Assembly (NCBI RefSeq): GCF_027563465.1
Contig: NZ_JAPFQA010000011.1
Coordinates: 1 to 64,000, forward strand
Direction: 5' to 3'
DNA: 64,000 nucleotides
From: Mesorhizobium qingshengii
GTDB taxonomy: Bacteria > Pseudomonadota > Alphaproteobacteria > Rhizobiales > Rhizobiaceae
The notes beneath the pieces were generated by a model, which was given only the letters and a program-made list of their open reading frames with translations, was not told the origin of the DNA and made no database searches. Made by a program: the position numbers and the translations under genes. Positions 7,709-16,644 of the stretch are shown one piece after another. Position 1 is the stretch's first letter. Each line of letters begins with the position of its first letter.

Positions 7709-10003
7709 CTAGATCAGCTTCTCCAGCGTGATCGGCAGGTCCCGCACGCGCTTGCCCGTCGCATGGAACACCGCGTTGGCGATCGCCGGCGCGACGCCGA
7801 CGATGGCGAGTTCGCCGACGCCCTTGCCGCCGAGCACCGAGGAATGCAGGTCGGGGATGCCGACCGAGATCACCTCTATGTCGGGGATGTCGGCATTGGT
7901 CGGCACCAGATAGTCGGCGAGGTTGTTGTTGACGATGCGGCCGTGGCGGCGGTCGACGATGCCTTCTTCCAAAAGCGCCTGGCCAATACCCATGATGATG
8001 CCGCCCTTCCACTGGCTTTCGGCGAGTTTCGGATTGTAGAGCCGGCCGGAATCCAGCGCCGAGACCACGCGCGACACGCGCACCGTGCCGAAATCCTCGT
8101 CGACGCGCACCTCGATGAAATGCGCGCACCAGGAGTGGCGGGAATAGTCGCCCTCGGTGTGCGGCAGCGCCATGGCGATGGTGGTGTAGTTCTTGTAGCG
8201 GTCCTGCGCTGTCGAGTTGGCCGGCATGGTGTCGCCGGTCGCCTCGATGTGATCGCGGCCGATGCTGTTGAGCAGCTCGGCGATGGAGAGATCGGGGCCA
8301 TCGCCGCGCGGCGAGGCGATGCGGCCATTGGCGACGACCAAAGTGTTCGCCTGCAGCGCGTGGAAGGGCGAGCGCGGGTCGCTGATCGCCAGCCCAACCA
8401 GCTGGTCGAGCGCGGAGGTAGCGGCCTTGTAGACCGCACCGGTCATCACGCCGGCCAGCCGCGAGCCGCCGGTGACGCCGGCGCGGGGGAAGCGGGAGTC
8501 GCCCAGCTTCACCACGACAGAGTTGGCCGGCACGCCGACCGTCTCGGCGGCGGTCTGCGCCAGGATCGTGTAGGTGCCCTGGCCCATGTCGATCGAGGAG
8601 CTCTCGACCTCGACCGAGCTGTCGGCGAGGATGCGCACGATCGCCTCGCCATAGGCGCGCCGCACCGGATAGGTGCCGGCGGCGACGCCCCAGCCGATCA
8701 GCTGGTTGCCGTCGCGCATCGAGCGCGGTTCGGGCGTGCGCCTGGCCCAGCCGAAGCGTTCGGCGCCGGCGGCAAAAGCCTCGCGCAACTGCCTGGTCGA
8801 CCAGGCTTTTTTCGCATGCGGGTCCTGTTCGGCATAGTTCCTGAGCCGGATCTCCAGCGGGTCGATGCCGACCTCGTGGGCGAGTTCGTCGATGGCGCTT
8901 TCGATGCCGAAGGCCGAGGGGTTTTCGCCCGGCGCGCGCATGGCGCCCGGCACCACCAAATTCACCCGCACGACATTCTGCTTCGACGAGAAATTCGGCG
9001 TCGCGTACATGATCGAGGTGACCGACCCGAGCGGCTCGACCCACATGCCATCCATCGACGTCTCGTTGACACCGCGATGCACGATCGACTGGATTCTCCC
9101 GTCATGGTCGGCGCCGAGCGCCACCGTCTGGCGCGTGGCGGCGCGGCCGCCATAGCCGGTGAAGGTCTGCGGGCGCGTCATCACCAGCCGCACCGGCCGG
9201 CCGAGCATTTTGGCGGCACTCGCCGCCACCGCGCCATGGCCGAGCGCCAGCGCCTTGGAGCCGAAACCGCCGCCGATATAGGGCGAGACCAGCCGCACAT
9301 TCTCGAACGGCACGCCGAACCATTCGGCATAGGTGCGCGCCATGCCGTCCAGCCACTGGCTCGGCTCCCATACGGTGAGGTGATCGCCCTCCCAGCGCGC
9401 GATCAGGCCATGCGGCTCCATCGGCGCCTGGTATTCGCGCGGCGTGTTGTAGGCGGCGCAGACCCGGACCGGGGCCGAGGCGAAAGCGGCGTGCGCGTCG
9501 CCCCATTCCTTGGTCATGGCATCGATCGGAATGCCGTCGCCCGCCTTGCCGTCGCTGAGGTCGACGATGGCCGGCGTCTCGTCGTAACTGACCTTGACCA
9601 GCGCCGCCGCGGCGACCGCCTGTTCGAAGGTCTCGGCGACGATCGCCGCGACATGCTGGCCACTGAAGGTGATGTCGCGCGCCAGCGGGCAATAAGGTTT
9701 GTCGGGCGGCGGCGTGCCGAGCCAGTCCGATGCGGTCCTGAGGCTGATGATCGTGTCCGGCGTCAGCACTTGCAGCACGCCGCGTGCGGCCCGCGCCTCC
9801 GTGGTGTCGATCGAGCGTACCTTGCCGGATGCAATCGTGCTTTCGACCAGCACGGCGTGGGCAAGCCCGTCGAGCTGCTGCTCGACGGCGTATTTCGCGG
9901 CGCCGGTGATCTTGGCCGGGCCGTCGACGCGCGACAGCCGGCCGCCGACGGCGTCCGCCAGTACGCCATCCGAAGCATCGCCATGTCTTGTGTGAACGGT
10001 CAT
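7709..10003 (-). CDS. Xanthine dehydrogenase-family molybdopterin-binding (large) subunit, operon 1
   Basis: A 764-residue Mo-cofactor subunit of the molybdenum hydroxylase family, which oxidises aldehydes or N-heterocycles using water. Visible motifs are the a/b hammerhead start (GRLSRVDGPAKITGAAKYA), the cofactor loop SPYIGGGFGSK, the R-rich loop GAMRAPGENPSAFGIES, and the C-terminal GGKGVGELAIVG with the catalytic Glu. The start is ATG 10003; the upstream FAD gene ends in an overlapping ATGA. It is the last gene of a 2Fe-2S/FAD/Mo operon whose three genes overlap by 4 nt. The substrate cannot be told from sequence. No cofactor-insertion chaperone gene is present in the window. Confidence 0.92.
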   Translation of the reverse strand: MTVHTRHGDASDGVLADAVGGRLSRVDGPAKITGAAKYAVEQQLDGLAHAVLVESTIASGKVRSIDTTEARAARGVLQVLTPDTIISLRTASDWLGTPPPDKPYCPLARDITFSGQHVAAIVAETFEQAVAAAALVKVSYDETPAIVDLSDGKAGDGIPIDAMTKEWGDAHAAFASAPVRVCAAYNTPREYQAPMEPHGLIARWEGDHLTVWEPSQWLDGMARTYAEWFGVPFENVRLVSPYIGGGFGSKALALGHGAVAASAAKMLGRPVRLVMTRPQTFTGYGGRAATRQTVALGADHDGRIQSIVHRGVNETSMDGMWVEPLGSVTSIMYATPNFSSKQNVVRVNLVVPGAMRAPGENPSAFGIESAIDELAHEVGIDPLEIRLRNYAEQDPHAKKAWSTRQLREAFAAGAERFGWARRTPEPRSMRDGNQLIGWGVAAGTYPVRRAYGEAIVRILADSSVEVESSSIDMGQGTYTILAQTAAETVGVPANSVVVKLGDSRFPRAGVTGGSRLAGVMTGAVYKAATSALDQLVGLAISDPRSPFHALQANTLVVANGRIASPRGDGPDLSIAELLNSIGRDHIEATGDTMPANSTAQDRYKNYTTIAMALPHTEGDYSRHSWCAHFIEVRVDEDFGTVRVSRVVSALDSGRLYNPKLAESQWKGGIIMGIGQALLEEGIVDRRHGRIVNNNLADYLVPTNADIPDIEVISVGIPDLHSSVLGGKGVGELAIVGVAPAIANAVFHATGKRVRDLPITLEKLI

Positions 10004-10983
10004 GCCGTCTCTCCCAATTTGAGGATGGCGCGCGCGACGACGCGCGGCGCGAGCGCGATCTTGTAGTGGTTGGCGCCATGGTCGACGGCGCCTTCGACGG
10101 CAAGCAGGCTGGCCGCGCGGACGGCGTCCGGCTCCAGCACCTTGCCGTTCAGCGCTGCTTCCACGGCCCGCGCCCGCCACGGCTTGGTCGCGACGCCGCC
10201 GAGCGCCACGCGCAGATCGCGGATGGTGCGCCCGTCCGCCTCGAACTCGATGCCGACGGCCGCACTCGCCGCGGCAAATTCATAGGATTGCCGGTCGCGG
10301 ATCTTCAGGTAGGTCGAGCGGCGTGCAGCGGCGGAGCCGGGGATCTCGATCGCGGTGATCATCTCGCCCGGTTCGATCGCATGCTCCCTGTCGGGGGTGG
10401 TCCCGGGCAGCAGAAAAAAGTCGTCGACCGAAACCCGGCGCTCGCCGAGATGGACGACCGCGTCGAAGGCGGCCAAGGCCACGGCGAGGTCGCCGGGATA
10501 CATGGCGATGCAGGCGTCGCTGGCGCCGAGCACGGCGTGTCCCCTGGTGACGCCGCCGATCGCCGAGCAGCCGCTGCCGGGTTGCCGCTTGTTGCAGGCG
10601 GGGAAATTCGAGGGATCGCGGAAATAGGGGCAGCGGGTGCGCTGCATCAGATTGCCGCCCATGGTCGCCATGTTGCGGATCTGCGCCGAGGCCGCCTGCC
10701 ACAATGCTTCGGAGATTGCGGGGAAGCGGCTTTTGATGTCGGCATGGTCGGCGACATGACCCATCCTGGCGAGCGCGCCGATGGTGGCGCCGCGCTCGTC
10801 GACGGTGATCCGGTCCAGGCCCTTTAGATGGGTGATGTCGACCAGCGTATCGGGTTCGGCAACGCCGCATTTGGCGAGATCGATCAGGGTGGTGCCGCCG
10901 GCGAGCAGCATGGCGCCGGGCAAGGCGGCCGCCTCGCGTGCCGCATCGACCGAGCCGGCGCGCAGATAGGAAAAATCCCTCAT
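10000..10983 (-). CDS. FAD-binding subunit of xanthine dehydrogenase-type oxidoreductase, operon 1
   Basis: A 327-residue medium subunit. The FAD domain has LLAGGTTLIDLAK and IRNMATMGGNLMQRTRC; the CO-dehydrogenase flavoprotein C-terminal domain follows. Between them is a Cys-containing insert (CPYFRD, then CNKRQPGSGCSAIGG) like the one in E. coli PaoB-type subunits, which carries an extra 4Fe-4S cluster. ATG 10983 overlaps the stop of the 2Fe-2S gene, and its own stop overlaps the large-subunit start. It passes electrons between the iron-sulfur clusters and an acceptor. Confidence 0.9.
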   Translation of the reverse strand: MRDFSYLRAGSVDAAREAAALPGAMLLAGGTTLIDLAKCGVAEPDTLVDITHLKGLDRITVDERGATIGALARMGHVADHADIKSRFPAISEALWQAASAQIRNMATMGGNLMQRTRCPYFRDPSNFPACNKRQPGSGCSAIGGVTRGHAVLGASDACIAMYPGDLAVALAAFDAVVHLGERRVSVDDFFLLPGTTPDREHAIEPGEMITAIEIPGSAAARRSTYLKIRDRQSYEFAAASAAVGIEFEADGRTIRDLRVALGGVATKPWRARAVEAALNGKVLEPDAVRAASLLAVEGAVDHGANHYKIALAPRVVARAILKLGETA

Positions 10984-11459
10984 GACGCGACCTCCAGGGC
11001 TGCCTGGCGGACAGCGGCGACGATGTGCGGATAGGCGCCGCAACGGCACAGATTGCCGGCCATGTATTCGCGGATCTCATCATCGGAGCCGGCATGGCCC
11101 TCGCGGATGCAGGCGACCGCCGACATGATCTGGCCTGATGTGCAATAGCCGCACTGGAAGGCGTCCTGCTCGAGGAAGGCAGCCTGCACGGGATGCAGTT
11201 CGCCCTCCCGTGCAAGCCCCTCTATGGTGGTGATGGCGCGGCCCTGAGCCTGAGCGGCCAGCGTCAGGCAAGCCAGCACACGCTCGCCGTCGACATGCAC
11301 GGTGCAGGCACCGCACTGGCCGTGGTCGCAGCCCTTCTTGGTGCCGGTCAGGCCGAGCCGGTCGCGCAAGGCGTCGAGCAGCGTGACGCGTGGTTCGATT
11401 TCCAGCGCGTGATGGTGGCCGTTGATGTCGAGATGGACGGGGATCGTTGTTTTCGTCAT
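10980..11459 (-). CDS. 2Fe-2S subunit of xanthine dehydrogenase-type oxidoreductase, operon 1
   Basis: A 159-residue small subunit with two [2Fe-2S] sites: an N-terminal ferredoxin-like site (GCDHGQCGACTVHVDG, later Cys in LACLTL) and a C-terminal helical site (FQCGYCTSGQIM and GNLCRCGAYPHI). No twin-arginine signal is present, unlike the periplasmic PaoA of E. coli, so a cytoplasmic enzyme is expected. ATG 11459 is the natural start of the ferredoxin fold. The ~30 bases upstream of it are nearly identical to those upstream of the paralogous gene at 15496. Confidence 0.92.
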   Translation of the reverse strand: MTKTTIPVHLDINGHHHALEIEPRVTLLDALRDRLGLTGTKKGCDHGQCGACTVHVDGERVLACLTLAAQAQGRAITTIEGLAREGELHPVQAAFLEQDAFQCGYCTSGQIMSAVACIREGHAGSDDEIREYMAGNLCRCGAYPHIVAAVRQAALEVAS

Positions 11460-11589
11460 GGGCGTCTGGCTCCAGTTGCTTGACGCGAAGTCGGTTGATC
11501 TCATGTTGGGCAGGCGGGACAGCCGGCGGCCCTAGCGCCAGCCGTCCGGCCCGTCGCTTTCGCTCCCTGCCCTTCGGGCGTTCAGCCCC

Positions 11590-11613
11590 TTAAAAAGGTC
11601 CACTGGACCTTTT
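11590..11613 (-). terminator. Hairpin with U-tract, probable intrinsic terminator of Mo-hydroxylase operon 2
   Basis: Perfect 10-bp arms AAAAGGTCCA and TGGACCTTTT separated by one base. On the minus strand the hairpin ends in a run of T. It lies ~90 bp past the stop of the broken large-subunit gene and before operon 1, where a terminator is expected. The same hairpin could also belong to the repeat region next to it. Confidence 0.55.
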
Positions 11614-11644
11614 GATCCGCCTGAAGGCGGACCGGGCCTTCACC

Positions 11645-11703
11645 GTTCGTCGTTGGGGAAGCCAGGCACCTGGCTTTCCGTCTGCCACGCGGACCACTCC
11701 TCA
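11645..11703. repeat. Dispersed hairpin repeat, copy A
   Basis: From GTTCGTCGTT through a stem-loop of the type AAGCCAGG/CCTGGCTTTCC to CACGCGGACCACTCCTCA. The copy at 34419-34477 shares both flanks, while the stem bases differ in a compensating way. It reaches into the stop codon of the broken large-subunit gene. Confidence 0.7.
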
Positions 11704-13954
11704 CCCCAGCAGGTCCTCGATCCGGATCGGAAAGCGCCGGGGTCGCACGCCGGTTGCGTGCCAGACCGCGTTGGCGACGGCGCCGGCTGTGCCGGTGATG
11801 CCGATCTCGCCAACGCCCTTGATGCCGAGTGCGTTGACGTAGGGGTCGTCCTCGTGGACCAGCAGCGCCTCGACCGATGGCACGTCGGTGTTCACCGGGA
11901 CGTGGTATTCGGCGAGGTTGGCGTTCTGGATGCGGCCCGAACGCCGGTCGGTGATGGCCTCTTCATGCAGCGCGAAGGAGACGCCCCAGATCATGCCGCC
12001 ATAATACTGGCTGCGCACCAGCCGCGGATTGATGACCCGTCCGGCGGCGAACGCGCCGACCAGCCTTGTGACGCGGATCTGCCCGAAATCGGGATCGACC
12101 TTCACCTCGGCGAAGACGGCGCCATGCGCGTGCTTGGCGTAGGTCTCCTGTGACGCCGGATCCGGAGCGCCCTTGCCGTGGCCTTCGATCTCGGTGAGAC
12201 CGGCGCGCGCAAGAATCTCGGCATAGCTTTCACCGCGGCTTTCATCGTCGCGGCGATACAGCCTGCCGCCGCGCGCCAGTACGCCTTCATTGCCGGCGCC
12301 GAACAGCGGCGAGGCTTGATGGCTGGTGGCGAGATCGGCGAGCCTGGCGACGACGGCGGCACCCGCATTGTGGATCGCCATGCCAGCCGTCGCCGTGTGA
12401 CCGGAGCCACCGGCAATGCCCGCATTGGGCAGGTCGGAGCTGCCGGCCCTGAAATCGACCTGGTCGATGTCGAGCCCCAACCCGTCGGCGGCGATCTGGG
12501 CAAAGGCGGTCCAGGCGCCTTGTCCCATGTCCTGCGCGCCAGTCTCCATCAGGCCGCTGCCATCGGCCTTCAGCACCGCGCGCGCCTCGGCCTGGAACAT
12601 GATGGCGGGGAAGGTCGCCGTGCCCATGCCCCAGCCGGTGAGGAAGCCGTCGGCGTCGCGCATCAGCCGCGGCTGAAGCGGGCGGCTCTCCCAGCCAAAC
12701 GCCTCGGCCGCCTGTCTGTAGCATTCGCGCAGCGCCTTGGAGGAAAACGGCTTGCCGGTCATCGGTTCGACCTCGGCATAGTTCCTCAGCCGGAATTCCA
12801 GCGGGTCCATGCCACAGGCGTGCGCCGCCTCATCGATGGCGCTCTCCAGCGCGACCGAGCCGGTGGCCTCGCCGGGCGCCCGCATGAACAGCGGCGTGCC
12901 GGTGTCGAGCCGCACCACCTCGTGCGACGTGGTGATGGCGGGGATGGCATAAAGCGTGTGCGAGGCGTCCGCGGCCGGTTCGAAGAAATCGTCGAACGTG
13001 CTCGACGCGGTCCTGGCGTGATGGTGGATGGCGGTCAGCCGCCCCTCGCCATCCATCCCCATGCGCAAGGTCTGGCGCGTCGGCGCACGGTGGCCGACCG
13101 GTCCGTACATCTGCTCACGCCGCAGCACCAGCTTGACCGGACGGTTGACCAGCCGCGCCGCCAGGATGCCCAGCACCTGCGGCCCGGAGATCATGCCTTT
13201 GGAGCCGAAGCCACCGCCGAGGGCTGCGGATGTGGATGTTTTGCGGCGCGATGCCGAACAGGCCGGCGATGCGGCCCTGCGCCATGGCAAGGCCCTGGCT
13301 CGGCGTGTCGATCGAGAGCCTGTCGCCCTCCCAGGCGACGACGATCGCATGCGGCTCCATGGCGTTGTGGTACTGGGCCGGCGTCTCGTAGGTAGCCTCG
13401 ATCCGCGTCCTTGCCGATTTGAGGCCAGCTTCGATATCGCCCTTGTGCTGCACCGCCGGACCGCCGACGCCGACACCACGCGGCACGAAGCTTTCGGCGC
13501 CGTCGAGACCAACGCGCGCCGGCAGCTCTTCATAGCGCGGGGAGAGCAGCGCCGCCCCTTCAGTCGCCGCCTCCAGGGTCTCGGCGATCACCACGGCGAT
13601 GGTCTGGTTGGGGTAGCGGACCTGATCGTTCTGCAGCAGGTCGAGCCGGAACATGAAGGGATGGTCCTTGGCGTCCGGATCGATGGCGAGCGCCGGCCGA
13701 TTCCCGGGCGTCATCACCTCGACCACGCCCGCATGCGCCTTGGCCGCCTCGATATCGAGCGCCGCAACGCGGCCGCGCGCGATGCTGGAGACGGCGAGCA
13801 CGGCATAGAGCATGCCGGGCGGATGGTTGTCGGCCGCGTAGCGCGCGGCCCCTGTGACTTTCAGAAAGCCGTCGCGCCGGGTCAGCGGCTGGCCGATGCT
13901 GGAGCCCTGCCGCGTGTGGGCGGGTTGCTGGTTGAGGCTGAGTTCAAGCGTCAT
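11701..13954 (-). pseudogene. Xanthine dehydrogenase-family molybdopterin-binding subunit, operon 2, frameshifted
   Basis: A paralogue of the subunit at 7709-10003. The N-terminal part is read from ATG 13954 (SIGQPLTRRDGFLKVTGAARY) to about 13218, where the phrase NIHIRSP is followed by nonsense. From there the next frame carries the conserved continuation LGGGFGSKGMISGPQVLG and runs on to the end, including IKGVGEIGITG with the catalytic Glu. Only 4 nt separate the Ser codon from the first Gly codon of GGGFGS, where 9 nt (for a PFL- or PYI-type loop) are expected. A net loss of 5 nt at the cofactor-binding loop explains the break. A sequencing error is the alternative. The other two subunit genes upstream are intact. 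Confidence 0.8.
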
Positions 13955-15002
13955 GGGGCGCTCCGGGAATGTTCGAGAACGGGGAGGCAGGAAGGGCCGG
14001 CAGCCGCTCGGGCGTTCCCGCCAGGGCGGACATCAGCGCCCTGACCACGATGCGGCGGGCAAGCTCGATCTTGAAAGCATTGTCGCCGGAGGGGCTGGCG
14101 TCGGCCAGGGCGGCATCCGCCGCACGAATGAAGTTCGCCTCGCTCGCATCGGCGCCGAGCAGGACGGCTTCCGCCGAACGCGCCCGCCATGGCTTGGCCG
14201 CGACGCCACCCAATGCCAGCCTCGCGGCGCGGATCTTGCCGGCGTCGACGACAAGCGCCGCGGCGGCGGAGACGACTGCGAAGGCATAGGAGGTGCGTTC
14301 GCGCACTTTCAGGTAACGGGTGTTCGCGGCGAAGGAGGCGGCCTCCGCCGGCAGCCGCACCGCCACGATCAGGTCGCCGGGCTCCAGCGCATTCTCCCGC
14401 TGTGGCGTGTCGCCGGGAAGCCGGTGGAATTCCGCCAGCGTGACGTGGCGCCGGCCCGCCTTGCCCTCGATCTCGACCACGGCGTCGAGCGCCACCAGCG
14501 GCACGCAGAAGTCCGACGGGTGGGTGGCGATGCAGGCATCGCTCCAGCCAAGCACGGCGTGCAGGCGGTTTTCGCCACCGAGTGCCGCGCAGCCGGCACC
14601 GGGCTCGCGCTTGTTGCAGGCGCTGGCGGTGTCGTAAAAATAGCTGCAGCGCGTGCGCTGCAGGAGATTGCCGCCGACGGTGGCGGCGTTGCGAAGCTGC
14701 GCCGAGGCGCCCGACAGCAGCGCTTCCGCCACCGCCGGATAGGCCTTGGCGAACGCCGCGTCATGGGCGAGATCGGCGTTGCGAACCAGCGCGCCGATAC
14801 GCAGGCCGCCATCGTCGAGCCGTTCGATGCGGTTGAGCTCCGGCAGCCGCGAGATGTCGACGATGCGCTCGGGGCTGGTGATGCCGCCCTTCATCAGGTC
14901 GAGCAGATTGGTGCCGCCGGCGAGATAGGCCGAACCCGGTTCTGCCGCCGCCGCGATGGCGTCGGGGATGGTGGCGGGCCTGACGTAATCGAAGTCTCTC
15001 AT
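13944..15002 (-). CDS. FAD-binding subunit of xanthine dehydrogenase-type oxidoreductase, operon 2
   Basis: A 352-residue paralogue of the subunit at 10000-10983, with AYLAGGTNLLDLMKGG, QLRNAATVGGNLLQRTRC and the same Cys insert (CNKREPGAGCAALGG) that suggests an additional Fe-S cluster. ATG 15002 overlaps the 2Fe-2S stop by ATGA. Its 3' end overlaps the start of the broken large-subunit gene by 11 nt. It is intact, but without a working partner it would not form a normal heterotrimer unless it pairs with the operon 1 subunit. Confidence 0.9.
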   Translation of the reverse strand: MRDFDYVRPATIPDAIAAAAEPGSAYLAGGTNLLDLMKGGITSPERIVDISRLPELNRIERLDDGGLRIGALVRNADLAHDAAFAKAYPAVAEALLSGASAQLRNAATVGGNLLQRTRCSYFYDTASACNKREPGAGCAALGGENRLHAVLGWSDACIATHPSDFCVPLVALDAVVEIEGKAGRRHVTLAEFHRLPGDTPQRENALEPGDLIVAVRLPAEAASFAANTRYLKVRERTSYAFAVVSAAAALVVDAGKIRAARLALGGVAAKPWRARSAEAVLLGADASEANFIRAADAALADASPSGDNAFKIELARRIVVRALMSALAGTPERLPALPASPFSNIPGAPHDA

Positions 15003-15496
15003 GCCGCTGTCCTCCGGTCGGTCCTGGCAAGTTGCTGCTGGGCGTCCAGGACGGCCTCGACGATGCCGCCATAAGCGGCGCAGCGGCATATGTTGCCGCT
15101 CAGCCCCTCGCGGATGCGTTCGGGATCGTCGCCGGCCTGCCCCTCGGCGATCAGGCCGAGCGTGCTCATGATCTGGCCGGGCGTGCAGAAACCGCACTGG
15201 AAGCCGTCATGGGCGATGAAGGCGGCCTGCACCGGATGCAGCTCTTCACCACGGGCGACGCCTTCGATGGTCAAGACATTGGCGCCGTCATGGCTGACCG
15301 CCAGCGCCAGGCAGGAGTTGATGCGCTTGCCGTCGACCAGTACCGTGCAGGCGCCGCACTGGCCGCGGTCGCAGCCCTTCTTGGTGCCTGTGAGATCAAG
15401 CCGCTCGCGCAACAGGTCGAGCAGGGTTACGCGTGGATCGACCTCCAGTTCGTGTCGGTGTCCGTTGATGGTGAGCGTGATGGGAAGGCTGGTCAT
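14999..15496 (-). CDS. 2Fe-2S subunit of xanthine dehydrogenase-type oxidoreductase, operon 2
   Basis: A 165-residue paralogue of the subunit at 10980-11459, with GCDRGQCGACTVLVDG, FQCGFCTPGQIM and GNICRCAAYGGIVEA forming two [2Fe-2S] sites. There is no Tat signal. ATG 15496 is first in the operon, and the divergent TetR gene starts 280 bp away. The leader shares a block of ~32 bases with that of operon 1. Confidence 0.92.
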   Translation of the reverse strand: MTSLPITLTINGHRHELEVDPRVTLLDLLRERLDLTGTKKGCDRGQCGACTVLVDGKRINSCLALAVSHDGANVLTIEGVARGEELHPVQAAFIAHDGFQCGFCTPGQIMSTLGLIAEGQAGDDPERIREGLSGNICRCAAYGGIVEAVLDAQQQLARTDRRTAA

Positions 15497-15710
15497 GGGC
15501 GTCTGGCTCCAGTTTGCTTGACGCGGATGGGAAGGGAACTGGTGCCTTGCCGGAGAACGGCAAGGTACCCTTATGGTCAGGTCCTGGTGGAAGTGGAGAC
15601 GGCAGCGGATCTCCCGGGAGACAGGCGGGCAGGGGAGATGTCGGCTTGCAGGTTTGAAAGACGTGACATACCGGTTCCCCTGATTATATGATAAAGGCGC
15701 TCCACTAAAG

Positions 15711-15724
15711 CGGAGGCGCCTCCG
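15711..15724. promoter_or_regulatory. Palindromic operator candidate for TetR regulator
   Basis: CGGAGGCGCCTCCG is a perfect 14-bp palindrome in the divergent region, 51 bp before the TetR GTG and ~215 bp from the 2Fe-2S start. TetR proteins bind such sites as dimer pairs. Binding here would repress the TetR gene and probably operon 2. Confidence 0.55.
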
Positions 15725-15775
15725 TTTATTACGTGGGGGCTGACGCTACCGGGTTCAAGCCCCCATATTTCGACT

Positions 15776-16420
15776 GTGGAGAAAAAATTGGCCGTTGAGC
15801 CGTCCGTCATCGCCGAAACGAAGAACGCCGTGGAGACCAAGCGGCTGCGCGCGGATGCGCAGCGCAACCGCGACCGGCTGGTAGAGGTGGCCGCCGCCGT
15901 CTTCGCCGAGCGTGGCATCGATGCCTCGCTGGAAGAAATCGCGCGCCGCGCCGGCGTCGGCATCGGCACGCTCTACCGGCATTTCCCGACGCGCGAGCAT
16001 CTGGTCGAGGTGGTCTACAGGCGCGAGGCGGAAGGGCTGTGCGCGGCCGCCGGCGAGCTCGCCGAAAAACACCCGTCCGATGTCGCGCTGGAACAGTGGA
16101 TGCAGCGCTTCGTCGACTACATCGCCACCAAGCGCGGGCTGGCGACCAGCCTGCGCATCCTGCTCACCACCAATTCGACGCTGTTCTCCGACACCTCGGG
16201 AAGGGTGTCGCAGGCCCTGCGGCAACTGGTCGAGGCGGCGGTGGCCGACGGCACCATCCGCGGCGACGTCGACGCCTCCGACGTGCTGCACGCGCTCTCC
16301 GGCATCTATTCGGCCCCCGATACCCCGGAATGGCGCGACCGCTCGCGCCGGCTGGTCAAGCTCTTGATGGACGGGTTGCGGTTCGGGGCGGGGAAGGGGG
16401 CGAAGAAGGCTGGCGAGTGA
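15776..16420 (+). CDS. TetR/AcrR-family transcriptional regulator
   Basis: A 214-residue TetR protein. The N-terminal HTH is clear (AAAVFAERGIDASLEEIARR, then GVGIGTLYRHFPTREHLVE), followed by an all-helical ligand domain. It starts at GTG 15776. It is divergent from Mo-hydroxylase operon 2, which makes that operon its likely target. The inducer would be the aldehyde or heterocycle substrate, which is unknown. Confidence 0.9.
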   Translation: MEKKLAVEPSVIAETKNAVETKRLRADAQRNRDRLVEVAAAVFAERGIDASLEEIARRAGVGIGTLYRHFPTREHLVEVVYRREAEGLCAAAGELAEKHPSDVALEQWMQRFVDYIATKRGLATSLRILLTTNSTLFSDTSGRVSQALRQLVEAAVADGTIRGDVDASDVLHALSGIYSAPDTPEWRDRSRRLVKLLMDGLRFGAGKGAKKAGE

Positions 16421-16644
16421 GGGAAGCGGTAAAGCCTTCCGCGACCACGAAGCCACCGAAACCGCGTAAAGTCCGATTCACGCCGGCGCCTGTGATGCCT
16501 CCAGCCACGCATTCTTCCGATCTGCGTATCAGGACGCCACAAGGCTCGCACAAGCGCCGGGAGCCAAGAGTGGAGCCGCACATCGTGCAAGCGGCGTGGA
16601 GGCTGAACCGGCCGTAACCACCGCGTGACGGAAGGCTTGAGGGC

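Noticed and set aside
7763..10066. Very long plus-strand ORF (767 codons) opposite the Mo-subunit gene
   Set aside because: It is the antisense shadow of a gene with clear molybdopterin motifs; the plus product is Arg/Asp/Gly-rich without domains.
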